NCBI RefSeq assembly: GCF_001905595.1
Contig: NZ_LIXI01000014.1
Coordinates: 52,760-116,759, forward strand
DNA: 64,000 bases
Source of the DNA: Streptomyces sp. CB00316
Lineage (GTDB): Bacteria; Actinomycetota; Actinomycetes; Streptomycetales; Streptomycetaceae
Direction: 5' to 3'
The notes under the pieces were generated by a model that was not told the origin of the DNA, made no database searches, and was given only the letters and a program-made list of their open reading frames with translations. A program made the translations under genes and the position numbers. This document shows positions 16,963 to 26,114 of the stretch, in pieces (position 1 is the stretch's first letter; each line of letters starts with the position of its first letter).

Positions 16963-18299
16963 TGAGCGAAGTACTCCTGCTCCTTCTCGCCCTCGGTCTG
17001 ACTCTGGCGTGCGCGGTGTTCGTCGCGGCAGAGTTCTCGCTGACCACCATCGAGCGCAGTGAGCTCGAACGAGCCGCGCAAGCCGGTGAACGCGGCGCCG
17101 AAAGCGCGCTCAAGGCCGCCAAGCGGCTCACGTTCCAGCTGTCCGGCGCCCAGCTCGGCATCACTGTGACCTCCCTGGTCATCGGCATGCTGGCCGAGCC
17201 GTCGCTGGCCGTGCTCCTGCGCTCGCCGCTGGAGTCCGTCGGCCTCCCGGCCGGCGCGGTGCCCACGGTCGCGACCCTGCTCGGCGTGGCGCTGTCCACC
17301 GTCGTCCTCATGGTCGTCGGTGAGCTCGTCCCGAAGAACTGGGCGATCTCCAGCCCGCTCGCCGTCGCCAAGGTCGTGTCCGGCCCGCAGCGCGCGTTCA
17401 CGGCCTGCTTCGCCCCGCTGATCCGCCACCTCAACGACACGGCGAACCGCGCGCTGCGCCGGTTCGGCCTGGAGCCGGCCGAGGAGCTGGCCTCGGCCCG
17501 TACCCCGCAGGAGCTCATCGCCCTCGCCCAGCACTCGGCCCGCCAGGGCGCCATCGAGCAGGACTCGGCCGAGCTCTTCGTCCGCACCCTGCACCTGGCG
17601 GAGCTGTCCGCCGAGAACGTGATGACGCCCCGCGTGGACGTGCGGGCCCTGGAGTCCCACGCCACCGCGGCCGACGCCGCCAACCTCACCCTGGCCACCG
17701 GCCTGTCCCGCTTCCCGGTCTACCGCGACAGCCTGGACCACGTCATCGGTACGGTGCACATCCGCGACGTGCTGGCCCTGGAGGAGTCCGAGCGCGCCCG
17801 GACCCCGGTCACCGCCCTGGCCACCGAGCCCCTCCTCGTACCGGACTCGCTGCCCGTGGACCGGCTGCTGGCGCAGATGCGCCGGCACCGGACCATGGCC
17901 GTCGTCATCGACGAGTACGGAGGTACGGCGGGGGTCGCCACCGTCGAGGACATCGTCGAGGAGGTCGTCGGAGAGGTCCGCGACGAGCACGACCCGCACG
18001 AGCGCCCCGACCTGGCACCCGCCGAGCCGCTCGGCGACGGCCGCCAGGTCTGGGAGGCCGAGGGCAGCATCCGGCTGGACCAGCTCGACCGGATCGGCTT
18101 CCGGGCACCGGACGGCCCGTACGAGACGCTCGCCGGGCTGCTGGCCAACCAGCTCGCCCGCATCCCGGCCCGCACGGACCGGGTGGAGGTCGACGGCTGG
18201 CAGTTCGACGTCCTCGACATCGAACACCACCGGGCCGACCGGGTGCGGATCACCGCGCCCGCCCCGGCCCTGACCCTCGTGGAGGAGGACGCCCGATGA
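16962..18299 (+). CDS. CNNM/CorC-type membrane protein with CBS pair
   Basis: A 445-residue hemolysin-C-like transporter protein. The DUF21/CNNM membrane domain occupies about residues 1-180 (LLLLALGLTLACAVFVAAEFSLTT, VTSLVIGMLAEPSL, LSTVVLMVVGELVPKNWAI), then come two CBS repeats (ENVMTPRVDVRAL, MAVVIDEYGGTAGVATVEDI) and a CorC_HlyC domain at the C terminus (WEAEGSIRLDQLDRIGFR). The family moves Mg2+ or related divalent cations, with the CBS pair binding nucleotide. It is ATGA-coupled to a second CNNM gene, implying a heteromeric unit. Its leader carries a hairpin over the start site. Confidence 0.88.
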   Translation: MSEVLLLLLALGLTLACAVFVAAEFSLTTIERSELERAAQAGERGAESALKAAKRLTFQLSGAQLGITVTSLVIGMLAEPSLAVLLRSPLESVGLPAGAVPTVATLLGVALSTVVLMVVGELVPKNWAISSPLAVAKVVSGPQRAFTACFAPLIRHLNDTANRALRRFGLEPAEELASARTPQELIALAQHSARQGAIEQDSAELFVRTLHLAELSAENVMTPRVDVRALESHATAADAANLTLATGLSRFPVYRDSLDHVIGTVHIRDVLALEESERARTPVTALATEPLLVPDSLPVDRLLAQMRRHRTMAVVIDEYGGTAGVATVEDIVEEVVGEVRDEHDPHERPDLAPAEPLGDGRQVWEAEGSIRLDQLDRIGFRAPDGPYETLAGLLANQLARIPARTDRVEVDGWQFDVLDIEHHRADRVRITAPAPALTLVEEDAR

Positions 18300-19312
18300 C
18301 CACCGTTCAGCTTCTCATCGGCGCGCTCACGCTCCTCACGAACGCGTTCTTCGTCGGCGCGGAGTTCGCCCTGATCTCCGTGCGCCGCAGCCAGATCGAA
18401 CCGGAGGCCCGGCGCGGCAGCCGGAGGGCCAAGAGCACCCTGTGGGGCATCGAGCACCTGTCGGCCGCCATGGCCACGGCCCAGCTCGGCATCACGATCT
18501 CCTCGCTGGTGCTGGGCGCGGTCGCCGAACCGGCCATCGCCCATCTGCTGGAGCCGCCGTTCGACGCGATCGGCGTGCCGGACGCGCTGGTCCACCCGAT
18601 CGCCTTCGTCATCGCGCTGACCCTGGCGACCTATCTCCACATGCTCGTCGGCGAGATGATCCCGAAGAACATCGCGCTCGCCGCGCCCGTCGCGACGGCC
18701 CTGGCGCTGGGCCCGTCCCTGGTGGCCCTGACCCGGGCGCTGCGCCCGGTCATCTTCGGGATCAACGCGTTCGCCAACATGCTGCTGAGGCTGCTGAAGG
18801 TGGAGCCGAAGGACGAGGTCGCCTCGGTCTTCACCGACGACGAGCTGGTCCGTCTGGTGAAGGACTCCAGCGACGCCGGTCTTCTCGCCCCGGCCGACGG
18901 CGAGCGGCTGCGGGACGCCCTGGAGCTGGGCACCCGGCCGGTCGGCGAGGTGCTGGTCCCGCTGAACCGGACCGTCACCGTCAACCTCGGCATCACCCCG
19001 CAGCAGTTGGAGCGGGCCGCGGTCGCCTCGGGCTTCTCCCGGCTGCCGGTGACCGGGCCGGACGACGGAGTGCTGGGCTACCTGCACATCAAGGACGCCC
19101 TGGGGGTCGCGGAGCGCACCAAGCCGCTGCCCAGGAGCGCGATCCACCCGGTCATCCGGGTCGAGATCGACACCCCCCTCGACGACACCCTGACGGCGAT
19201 GCGCGCGGCCGGTACGCACCTCGCCGCCGTCGCCGGTGACAAGGGGACGGTCATCGGCTTCGTGACGATGGAGGACGTCCTGGAGGAGCTCGTCGGCCCC
19301 GCCACGGTCTGA
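18296..19312 (+). CDS. CNNM-type membrane protein, second subunit
   Basis: A 338-residue paralog of the upstream protein. It has the same membrane domain (LLTNAFFVGAEFALISVRRSQIE, TISSLVLGAVAEPAI, YLHMLVGEMIPKNIAL) and CBS repeats (VLGYLHIKDAL, VIGFVTMEDVLEELVG) but lacks the C-terminal CorC_HlyC domain. The 4-base overlap and domain difference suggest it forms a complex with the first protein. A hairpin terminator follows at 19330-19363. Confidence 0.87.
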   Translation: MTTVQLLIGALTLLTNAFFVGAEFALISVRRSQIEPEARRGSRRAKSTLWGIEHLSAAMATAQLGITISSLVLGAVAEPAIAHLLEPPFDAIGVPDALVHPIAFVIALTLATYLHMLVGEMIPKNIALAAPVATALALGPSLVALTRALRPVIFGINAFANMLLRLLKVEPKDEVASVFTDDELVRLVKDSSDAGLLAPADGERLRDALELGTRPVGEVLVPLNRTVTVNLGITPQQLERAAVASGFSRLPVTGPDDGVLGYLHIKDALGVAERTKPLPRSAIHPVIRVEIDTPLDDTLTAMRAAGTHLAAVAGDKGTVIGFVTMEDVLEELVGPATV

Positions 19313-19329
19313 CCGTACGAGAGCCCACG

Positions 19330-19363
19330 GGGGAGGCGGTCCGGTGTTCCGGGCCGCCTCCCC
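19330..19363 (+). terminator. Hairpin terminator after the CNNM operon
   Basis: A 15-bp stem (19330-19344 with 19349-19363), one wobble pair, four-base TGTT loop, 17 bases beyond the stop. Confidence 0.75.
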
Positions 19364-19416
19364 CTCGCGGTGCCCACCGTCCGGACGGGCCGCTTCCGAA
19401 CACGTAAGCTCGGCGG

Positions 19417-20037
19417 ATGGCCAAGTACTTCGACGTGCACCCCGAGAATCCCCAGCCGCGCACCATCAGCACGGTGGTCGACAGCATCCGTTCCGGTGCG
19501 CTCGTCGCGTATCCGACCGATTCCTGCTACGCGCTGGGCTGTCAGCTGGGCAACCGCGACGGCATCGCCCGGATCAGGTCCATCCGCAACCTCGACGACC
19601 GCCACCACTTCACGCTGGTGTGCCACGACTTCGCACAGCTCGCGCAGTTCGTCCGCGTCGACAACGACGTGTTCCGCGCGGTCAAGGCGGCCACACCCGG
19701 CAGCTACACCTTCATCCTCCCTGCGACGAAGGAGGTGCCCCGCCAGCTGCTGCACCCGAAGAAGAAGACGGTCGGCGTCCGTATCCCCGACCACGTCGTG
19801 ACCCAGGCGCTGGTCGCCGAGCTGGGTGAGCCGCTGCTGTCCAGCACCCTGCTGCTGCCGGACGAGGAGGAACCGCTGACGCAGGGCTGGGAGATCAAGG
19901 AGCGGCTCGACCACGAGGTGGACGCCGTCATCGACTCGGGCGACTGCGGCACCGAGCCGACCACGGTGATCGACTTCTCCGGTGACGAGCCGGAGATCGT
20001 ACGCCGTGGCGCCGGCGACCCGTCGCGCTTCGAGTAG
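19417..20037 (+). CDS. YrdC/Sua5/YciO-family protein
   Basis: A 206-residue protein with the YrdC fold: TISTVVDSIRSGALVAYPTDSCYALG binds nucleotide and RSIRNLDDRHHFTLVC replaces the usual KxRP-type region; GSYTFILPATKEVP and VGVRIPDHVVTQAL follow. The sequence is closest in style to the YciO subgroup rather than the housekeeping Sua5/TsaC that makes threonylcarbamoyl-AMP for tRNA, so threonylcarbamoylation activity is uncertain. It is followed 6 bases later by an unknown gene, probably in an operon. Confidence 0.82.
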   Translation: MAKYFDVHPENPQPRTISTVVDSIRSGALVAYPTDSCYALGCQLGNRDGIARIRSIRNLDDRHHFTLVCHDFAQLAQFVRVDNDVFRAVKAATPGSYTFILPATKEVPRQLLHPKKKTVGVRIPDHVVTQALVAELGEPLLSSTLLLPDEEEPLTQGWEIKERLDHEVDAVIDSGDCGTEPTTVIDFSGDEPEIVRRGAGDPSRFE

Positions 20038-20043
20038 GCGGCC

Positions 20044-20676
20044 GTGGCGGGCGAGCGGTTGCGGTTCGACGGCTGGATCGCCGGTGTGGGGACGTCTTCG
20101 GGCACCCGGCTGGTGGTGGGGCACTGGCCGCGTTCGCCGTTCGGGGCGTTCAGCGACGTCATGGTCGAGCATCCCGGCGGCGAGCGGGTCCTGCTGGCGC
20201 CGTCCCGGCCGGTCGCGGACTTCGTCGCCGCCACGTACCGCTTCGACCGGATCGAGGTGGTTCCGGTCTCCGTCACCGGCTCCGTCTCCCGCAGCGGGCA
20301 CGTCTGGCTCGTCGAGGCGGGGCCGCTGCGCCTGCTGCTGCGGGCGGGACGCCGGACCGCCCTCGGCCGGCTGCTCTGCGCCGTACCGGCCCCGCTTGTC
20401 CGCAGCCCGCTCTGGGCCGCGCTGTGCGACGTACCGGCCCGGCTGCTGATGCCCGGCGTACGCACCCTGGGCCGGGCGGGCCCGGGACGGCGGGAGTGGT
20501 ACGGGGCACGGGACCTGCGGCCGGTCCAGGCCGCCGACGCGGTCCTGGACGGCGTGGGCCTGGGTCCTCTCGCCCCGCTCGATCCGCCCGTCGCCTTCGG
20601 GTTCGGCTCCGCCCCTCGCACCCCCGCCCTGGTGCGCGTCACCACAACGGTGGAAATCGGGGCCGCCCTGCGGTGA
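20044..20676 (+). CDS. Conserved hypothetical protein
   Basis: A 210-residue protein starting at GTG 20044, 6 bases after the YrdC-family stop and therefore likely coupled to it. The first part is beta-rich (LRFDGWIAGVGTSSGTRLVVGHWPRSPFG), with VLLAPSRPVADFVAATYRFD and VRSGHVWL-type segments; the middle contains REWYGARDLRPV. Similar proteins occur in Streptomyces without a known role. No signal peptide or membrane segment is evident. Confidence 0.65.
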   Translation: MAGERLRFDGWIAGVGTSSGTRLVVGHWPRSPFGAFSDVMVEHPGGERVLLAPSRPVADFVAATYRFDRIEVVPVSVTGSVSRSGHVWLVEAGPLRLLLRAGRRTALGRLLCAVPAPLVRSPLWAALCDVPARLLMPGVRTLGRAGPGRREWYGARDLRPVQAADAVLDGVGLGPLAPLDPPVAFGFGSAPRTPALVRVTTTVEIGAALR

Positions 20677-20788
20677 GGGCCTCCCCCGGGCCCCGGCAGG
20701 GCCCGGCCGCTCCCCGACGGTCCGCTGCCGCTCGCGGAGCGGTCGGGCAGCGGATGCGAGGGGGCAGGGCGCGTCGCAGGGTGGACCC

Positions 20789-21013
20789 ATGGCAAATCCC
20801 CCGATCGTCATCCACCGGCCGACCCCCTCGGGCGGCCGCCGGGTGACCGTGCACTACGAAGGCCGGGACGAGATACTCGGGCTGGCCCACAGCGACCACG
20901 ACGTGATCGTGTTCCTGAGCGAGGCCGGCCTCGAAGAGGCGGACCGGCTCCTCGACAACCCGGTCTGGGTGGAATGGCGAGGCGGGCGGGCCCACCGCTA
21001 CGAAGCGGCCTGA
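20789..21013 (+). CDS. Small conserved hypothetical protein
   Basis: A 74-residue protein, predicted as a small beta-rich domain followed by a helix: PPIVIHRPTPSGGRRVTVHYE, then DHDVIVFLSEAGLEEADRLLDN and VEWRGGRAHRYEAA. Codon use is normal for the genus and the length is typical of a family seen in many Streptomyces genomes. No function can be assigned. Confidence 0.65.
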   Translation: MANPPIVIHRPTPSGGRRVTVHYEGRDEILGLAHSDHDVIVFLSEAGLEEADRLLDNPVWVEWRGGRAHRYEAA

Positions 21014-21042
21014 CGCAGCACTCCCAAGGCGCCGCGCCCGCG

Positions 21043-21600
21043 TCACGCCGGTGCGGGATCGGAGCTGTTGAACAGCTCGCGGACCTCCTCGGCGTCGGTC
21101 TCCCGCAGCTCGTCGTCCAGCAGGATCCAGCGCGTGATGCCCACGGACTCCAGGAACGGCAGATCGTGGCCGGCGATGACGAGGGCGCCCTCGTAGGACT
21201 CCAGGGCGCTCGTCAGCTGCAGCACGCCGACCAGGTCGAGGTTGTTCGTCGGCTCGTCCAGCAGCAGCTGCGGGGCGGGGGCGGCGAGCATCGTCGCCGC
21301 GAGCGCTGCCCGGAAGCGTTCACCGCCCGAGAGGGTGCCCGCCTGCTGCTCCGCGCGGGCGCCCTTGAAGAGGAACCGGGCGAGCTGGGAGCGGATCTGG
21401 TTGTCGGTCGAGCCGGTCCTCGTGCAGCCCGCGCAGCCGGTCCCCCGACTCCTGGGCGGAGCGCTTGCGCTCCCCGGCGACGATGCGCGGGGCTTCCGCT
21501 GACCGTCGAGCTTCTTGTCGTGGCGCCGCCGGCGGGCGACCTTCGTCCGGGTCTCCTCCAGCTCGCGCCGTGACTGACGACGAGTCAGTCCTGCGAAGGT
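21043..21600 (-). pseudogene. ABC-F ATP-binding protein remnant
   Basis: The 3' part of an ABC-F (antibiotic-resistance or ribosome-associated) ATPase. From 21410 down to the stop at 21043 one frame reads the signature LSGGERFR, Walker B LLLDEPTNNLDL and the H-loop GHD. From about 21570 to 21415 a different frame reads an ABC-F interdomain linker (RRRRHDKKLDGQRKPRIV, RKRSAQESGDRLRGLHEDRL). The frames join at about 21415, where the second Walker A region is missing, and the first ATPase domain is absent. Internal deletion plus frameshift make it non-functional as an ABC-F. The AT-richer 200 bases above it may be the old leader. Confidence 0.75.
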
Positions 21601-21798
21601 GAGGGACGGCTCAGCAATGAGGTCGCATCCACGCGGAAGTCACGGGCGGCAGACATGCCGGCAGCGTCGTGACCGGTGTACGGGCCAGGCCGCACCGCGT
21701 GATGATCGCGGACCTCAGATGCGCAACGTCCACCTCTATAGGAGACAACAGGATGTGATGAGCGTAACGGAGGCCCGCGTGGGGCGTCGAGGGATTGG

Positions 21799-23277
21799 CT
21801 ACGCGGTGGTCTTCGGGGCCTCGGTGCTCAGCGGGGCGTCCAGGTCGCCGCCACGCGGTCCGGGCACCCGTGCGGTCTCCGGGAGGAACGGGGCACGGCG
21901 GAGGACAGAGGTGGCGACGAGGGCCGCGATTGCGGCGAGGGCGAACCCGTAGGGCGGGGTGGCTCCGGTGGGGTGGGTCTCGTAGACGAGCGCCGCCGAC
22001 AGCACGACGAGGACCGCGGGGATCCGGCCGTGCTGCTGGGTGGCGGCCACGACCACGAGCCCCCACAGCAGGTACCAGGGCTGCACCATGGGCGAGAGCG
22101 CGACCAGTGCCAGCAGTCCCAGGCCCAGGGCGTGGACCGGTGGGAGGCGGCCGTTCATCGACCTCCTTGCCAGGACGAAGATCACAGCGACCGCCGCTGC
22201 CAGGCCGAGGGTCTGCACGGCGGACTTGACCGGTTCGGGGTCGGTGCCCAGGAGCAGGCGACCCAGCTCGCCCAGGCCCAGGCCGAGGTCGCTGACGACG
22301 GAGAGCGCCGTGTGGATGTTGCCGGCGACGCCCTGGGTCCTGAGCCAGCCGAAGCCGGTGCCGCTGACCAGGGTCGCCGATCCGGCGACGGCACAGGCGA
22401 CGAGGCCGGGCGCGAGGAGTCCCTTGGCCCACCGCCGTCGCTGCGGCCCGGTTGCGGAGGCGTGCACCAACACGCCGATGAACAGCAGCGATACGGCGGC
22501 CGGGGACTTGACCATCATCGCGAGCCCGACGAGGGCGCTGCCGGAGACCCATCGGCCGCGCAGCGCGAGCCCGAGCCCGGCCAGCATGAGGCCGATCATC
22601 AGACCGTCGTTGTGCATGCCCGCGACGACGTGCATCAGCAGGAGCGGGTTGAGCGCCCCCAGCCACAGGGCGCGGCTCTCGCTGGTTCCGTGCTCCCGGG
22701 CCAGCCGGCGCAGGGACCAGACGATGAGGACCAGTGAGGCGAGCGCGATCAGCCGCATCGCCAGGACGGCGGGGACGATCGTGCCGCCGGTCGTCTTCGC
22801 CACGGCGGCGGAGAGCAGGAGGAAGAGGGGGCCGTACGGGGCCGGGGTGTCGCGCCAGTGGTTGCCGACGCTCGCCGCCGCGTCGCCGCCGATTCCGGCG
22901 GGATCCAGGCTGGAGGGGCCGACGGTGTAGACGTCGTGGCCCTCGATGGCCATGGCGCCCTGGGCGATGTAGCTGTAGACGTCGGCGCTGTAGAGCGGGG
23001 GCGTGAGCAGGAACGGCGCGGTCCACCAGGCCAGGGTGGTGAGCGTCTCGCGTACGGAGGAGGCGGTCCTGCCGTACTGCCACCAGGCGACGACGAGCAC
23101 GGTGAGTCCGGCATAGGCGAGGACGGCGGCCGCCGTCCTCGCGGTGGAGCCGTGGTCGACCCACAGGCCCCAGGGGTCGTGGGCCGGCAGTTTCCCGGAG
23201 ATCCAGCCACCCACGGCGGTCGCCAGGGCGGCTGCCGCGCCCAGCCGACGGTATCCGCCGGCACTCAAAGCCCACAT
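21799..23277 (-). CDS. Polyprenol-phosphomannose-dependent alpha-1,6-mannosyltransferase (MptA/B type)
   Basis: A 492-residue integral membrane glycosyltransferase of the GT-C type with about 11 to 13 hydrophobic helices. The extracytoplasmic loop after the second helix pair holds YSADVYSYIAQGAMAIEGHDVY, which carries the paired acidic residues of GT-C enzymes, and GNHWRDTPAPYGPLFLLLS follows. MVQPWYLLWGLVVVA near the C terminus is typical of this actinobacterial group. Family members elongate mannan chains of membrane lipoglycans. The ATG at 23277 has a weak ribosome site. It stands alone. Confidence 0.8.
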   Translation of the reverse strand: MWALSAGGYRRLGAAAALATAVGGWISGKLPAHDPWGLWVDHGSTARTAAAVLAYAGLTVLVVAWWQYGRTASSVRETLTTLAWWTAPFLLTPPLYSADVYSYIAQGAMAIEGHDVYTVGPSSLDPAGIGGDAAASVGNHWRDTPAPYGPLFLLLSAAVAKTTGGTIVPAVLAMRLIALASLVLIVWSLRRLAREHGTSESRALWLGALNPLLLMHVVAGMHNDGLMIGLMLAGLGLALRGRWVSGSALVGLAMMVKSPAAVSLLFIGVLVHASATGPQRRRWAKGLLAPGLVACAVAGSATLVSGTGFGWLRTQGVAGNIHTALSVVSDLGLGLGELGRLLLGTDPEPVKSAVQTLGLAAAVAVIFVLARRSMNGRLPPVHALGLGLLALVALSPMVQPWYLLWGLVVVAATQQHGRIPAVLVVLSAALVYETHPTGATPPYGFALAAIAALVATSVLRRAPFLPETARVPGPRGGDLDAPLSTEAPKTTA

Positions 23278-23491
23278 GACCGGAGAACCTATCGGACTGC
23301 GTGGACCACCCTCTCCCCCTCCCCCGGTCCGCGGACGCTGCCAGGCAGCCCCCGGAGCGGTTCCGGGCGCTGGCACCACGGGCCCGCGCGGCTGTGGGCC
23401 GCCTGGCACCGTACGGATCTGCCGCCGATCGTCGGCGCGTGCCGGGCGACGGTGCTCGACGCGGCGCCCTCGTGCCCCCCTCCGGCCGCTC

Positions 23492-23761
23492 CTAGCGCAC
23501 GTCGCCCCGCCAGTCCCACTGATGGCCGTCGACCGAGCGGGGCCCGTACTCGGCACGGCCGCCCGGTCCGTAGGCGCCTATCTCCGTGACCAGTCCGGCC
23601 CCCTCACGCAGGGCCGTCTCGCTCCAGCCGGTGACGTCCAGGAGCAGCCCGTCGAGCGGGCCGCCGACCAGCTCCCGGTAGTCGTGGCCCGGCTTCGGGC
23701 CGGGGTGCGGATCGTCGTGGTCGGCGCCGTACACCCGTCGCTGCCTCATCAGCTCGTCCAT
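23492..23761 (-). CDS. Small hypothetical protein
   Basis: An 89-residue protein from ATG 23761. It contains DHDDPHPGPKPGHDYRELVGGP and LDGLLLDVTGWSETAL, then a Gly-rich stretch and an aromatic end (DGHQWDWRGDVR). Similar short proteins occur in Streptomyces; no domain is recognised. The ribosome site is weak, so the start is uncertain. Confidence 0.55.
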   Translation of the reverse strand: MDELMRQRRVYGADHDDPHPGPKPGHDYRELVGGPLDGLLLDVTGWSETALREGAGLVTEIGAYGPGGRAEYGPRSVDGHQWDWRGDVR

Positions 23762-23954
23762 GCAGGCAGCATCCCACCGGCCACTGACAACGGCCCGGCG
23801 TGCGGGGCCATCCGGCAGGCGGCAGGCCCGCGGCGCAGGGCCGTCCCCTGGCGTCCCGTCCGGGAGACCGGGAGTGATCTCGCGTCGTCGGTGAAGTCGC
23901 CGCCGGGGGGTGGGCACCATATGATTCAGGGACTCACGCACCGCGGAGCAGCCC

Positions 23955-24782
23955 ATGAACCGGCGTCGGACTCCCCGCTCGGTAAGCGCCGAGGATCTGC
24001 TGACCTCGTTGCAGAGCCTCACCGCCCGCGCTCGGCGGGAGGTGGAATTCCACCAGGCCAGAGTGGAACTCGCACAGGCCCTTCAGCGCGACATGCTTCC
24101 GGCGACCCTTCCCGAGCTCCCCGGTCTCCGGTCCGCGGCACGGTACGCGCCCGCCCGTGACGGCCTGGACATCGGCGGTGACTGGTACGACGGCTTTGTG
24201 CTGGCAGATGGTGCCCTGGGGTTCGCGATCGGTGACGTGCAGGGGCACGACGTGGAGGCGGCCGCCTTCATGGGGCAGGTCCGCATCGCGATGCGGGCGA
24301 TCGCGGGGACGATTTCCGACCCGGGTGAGGTCATGGGCCGGACCAACGACCTCCTGCTGTCCGTGGACTCCGGGCTCTTCGCGACCTGTACGTTCCTGCG
24401 GCTGGACCCGCACACCTGGGAGCTGCACAGTGCGCGGGCCGGGCATGTGGCCAGCGTCTGGGCGACCGTCGACGGGCGGTCGGGCGTCACGGAGGACCCG
24501 GGAGGCCTGCCGCTGGGCATCCAGACGGGCGAGAGGTATCCCGTCACCCGGCGGACCCTGGACGCGGACGGCGCGATCGTGCTGCTCACCGACGGTGTGA
24601 TCGAGGGCCCGACGCTGCTGATCGAGGACGGCCTCGACCGGGTGCGGCGGCTGGTCGCCGCCCATGCCGGAGAGAGCGCGGACGCTCTGGCCGACGGGGT
24701 GCTGGGCGCGGCGGAGCTGACGGGCCACGAGGACGACGCGGCCGTACTCGTCCTGCGGCACGCCTCGGCCCGAGCACGGTGA
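23955..24782 (+). CDS. SpoIIE-type PP2C serine phosphatase
   Basis: A 275-residue phosphatase made of a short N-terminal helix (RREVEFHQARVELAQALQRDMLP) and one PP2C domain. Metal-binding motifs are seen in LDIGGDWYDGF, IGDVQGHDVEAAAFM, LLTDGVIEG and GHEDDAAVLVL. It has no sensor domain of its own. Such proteins in Streptomyces dephosphorylate anti-sigma-factor antagonists. It lies 57 bases before a MASE1 membrane protein that could supply the sensor function. Confidence 0.88.
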   Translation: MNRRRTPRSVSAEDLLTSLQSLTARARREVEFHQARVELAQALQRDMLPATLPELPGLRSAARYAPARDGLDIGGDWYDGFVLADGALGFAIGDVQGHDVEAAAFMGQVRIAMRAIAGTISDPGEVMGRTNDLLLSVDSGLFATCTFLRLDPHTWELHSARAGHVASVWATVDGRSGVTEDPGGLPLGIQTGERYPVTRRTLDADGAIVLLTDGVIEGPTLLIEDGLDRVRRLVAAHAGESADALADGVLGAAELTGHEDDAAVLVLRHASARAR

Positions 24783-24839
24783 CGCCGAGGGTGGCGGGGC
24801 GCGTGTCACCGGCTGCCTCCTCCGCGCGGCCGGTGTCTG

Positions 24840-25844
24840 ATGAGTGCTGTGATCCGCAGCAAGGAAGCCAGACGTCGGGCCGTGTACGTGGCGCAGATCC
24901 TGGGCGTGACCGGTGCCTACTACCTCTCGGGGCGGCTCGGGCTGACCCGCCAGGTGGTGGTGGACGGCGCCGTGGTCACCCCGCTCTGGCCGCCCACGGG
25001 GATCGCGCTCGCCGCCCTGCTGTACTTCGGCGCCCGGATCTGGCCGGGCATCGCCCTGGGGGCGCTGTTCACCGTCTCCGCCATCGGTGACGCGTTCACC
25101 GTCTCCCGTCTGGGCATCGTCCTCGGCAACACGCTCGCGCCGCTGGCCGCCTACGCCCTGCTGCGCAGGGTGGGTTTCCGCAGCGAACTGGCCCGGTTGC
25201 GGGACGGGGTCTACCTGGTCTTCCTGGGCGCCTTCGCCGGCATGCTGATCAGCGCCACCGTCGGCAGCGTGACGCTGATGCTCGACGACAAGGTATGGCC
25301 GGGGCGGTTCTGGCTGGTCTGGTCGTCGTGGTGGGCCGGGGACGCCATGGGGGTCCTCGTGGTCACCCCCGTACTGCTCGTGCTGAGCCGGGTGCGGTGG
25401 CCGAGGCTGTCCGACCGGTGGCCGGAGGCGTGCCTTCTCGCGGTCGTCGTGGTCGCGGCGGGGTTCTTCTGCACCCGGAGCTCGCTCTCCATGATCTACC
25501 TGGTGTTCCCGGTGATCATCTGGGCGGCGCTCCGGTTCCAGCTGCCCGGCAGCGCGCCGTGCGCCCTGGTGCTGTCGGTACTGGCGATCACCGCCGGTAC
25601 GGACGGGCTGGGGCCGTTCGCGGGCCATACGCTCATGGAGATCATGGCCAACCTGACCGTGCTCAACGGATGCGTGGCGCTCACGGCGCTGCTGCTCGGG
25701 GCGATCGTGGCCGAGCACCAGAACATCCGCCGCGAGACGGAGCACGCGGTGGTGGAGCTGGAAGCGCTGGTGGAGCAGCTCGCCCCGCTGCCGGGACCGC
25801 CCTCCGCCCGGTACGACGACGACCCGCCGCACTCCGGTCGGTGA
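24840..25844 (+). CDS. MASE1-domain membrane sensor
   Basis: A 334-residue protein with 8 to 9 predicted membrane helices and the MASE1 signature (VVTPLWPPTGIALAALLYFGARIWPGI, then WSSWWAGDAMGVLVVTPVLL). After the last helix there is a coiled-coil helix (EHQNIRRETEHAVVELEALVEQL) and a short disordered tail, but no kinase, cyclase or phosphatase domain. MASE1 is normally fused to such outputs, so here the output may be provided in trans by the SpoIIE phosphatase encoded just upstream. Confidence 0.85.
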   Translation: MSAVIRSKEARRRAVYVAQILGVTGAYYLSGRLGLTRQVVVDGAVVTPLWPPTGIALAALLYFGARIWPGIALGALFTVSAIGDAFTVSRLGIVLGNTLAPLAAYALLRRVGFRSELARLRDGVYLVFLGAFAGMLISATVGSVTLMLDDKVWPGRFWLVWSSWWAGDAMGVLVVTPVLLVLSRVRWPRLSDRWPEACLLAVVVVAAGFFCTRSSLSMIYLVFPVIIWAALRFQLPGSAPCALVLSVLAITAGTDGLGPFAGHTLMEIMANLTVLNGCVALTALLLGAIVAEHQNIRRETEHAVVELEALVEQLAPLPGPPSARYDDDPPHSGR

Positions 25845-25861
25845 CGGCCGCCGTACTCGCT

Positions 25862-25960
25862 TCAGTAGGGCAGCGGCCGGCCGGAAGGGGTCCGCAGATC
25901 GAGCGGGGGCGGCCCGGACGGGGGCGGGGGTCGACGGACAACGATGCGGATGCGGCCCAT
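25862..25960 (-). CDS. Possible 32-residue peptide
   Basis: A short frame with ATG at 25960 and a near-ideal GGAGGAGG ribosome site 8 bases before it. The product starts MGRIRIVVRRPPPP and ends with a PPLDLRTPSGRPLPY tail; it is basic and proline-rich. It lies antisense in the gap between the MASE1 gene and the gene at 26115. The strong ribosome site supports translation; nothing is known of function. Confidence 0.45.
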   Translation of the reverse strand: MGRIRIVVRRPPPPSGPPPLDLRTPSGRPLPY

Positions 25961-26114
25961 GGCCACCACCTCCTCCAGGTGACCGGTATCTGCCCAGTCG
26001 GCTCGGCTTCACACTTCCCGTCCACCGTGCGGACTCCTCGGGCGCCCGGATGCGCGCCGGGCCGGGTGCGGTGACCCTTGACGGGTGGGGGCGCAGAGGC
26101 GAGGAGGATCAGGC

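Noticed and set aside
23278..23491. Plus-strand frame with LWAAWHRTDLPPIVGACRATV
   Set aside because: Coding-like by eye over 40 residues only; no start, no domain, and it lies in a gap between two minus-strand genes.
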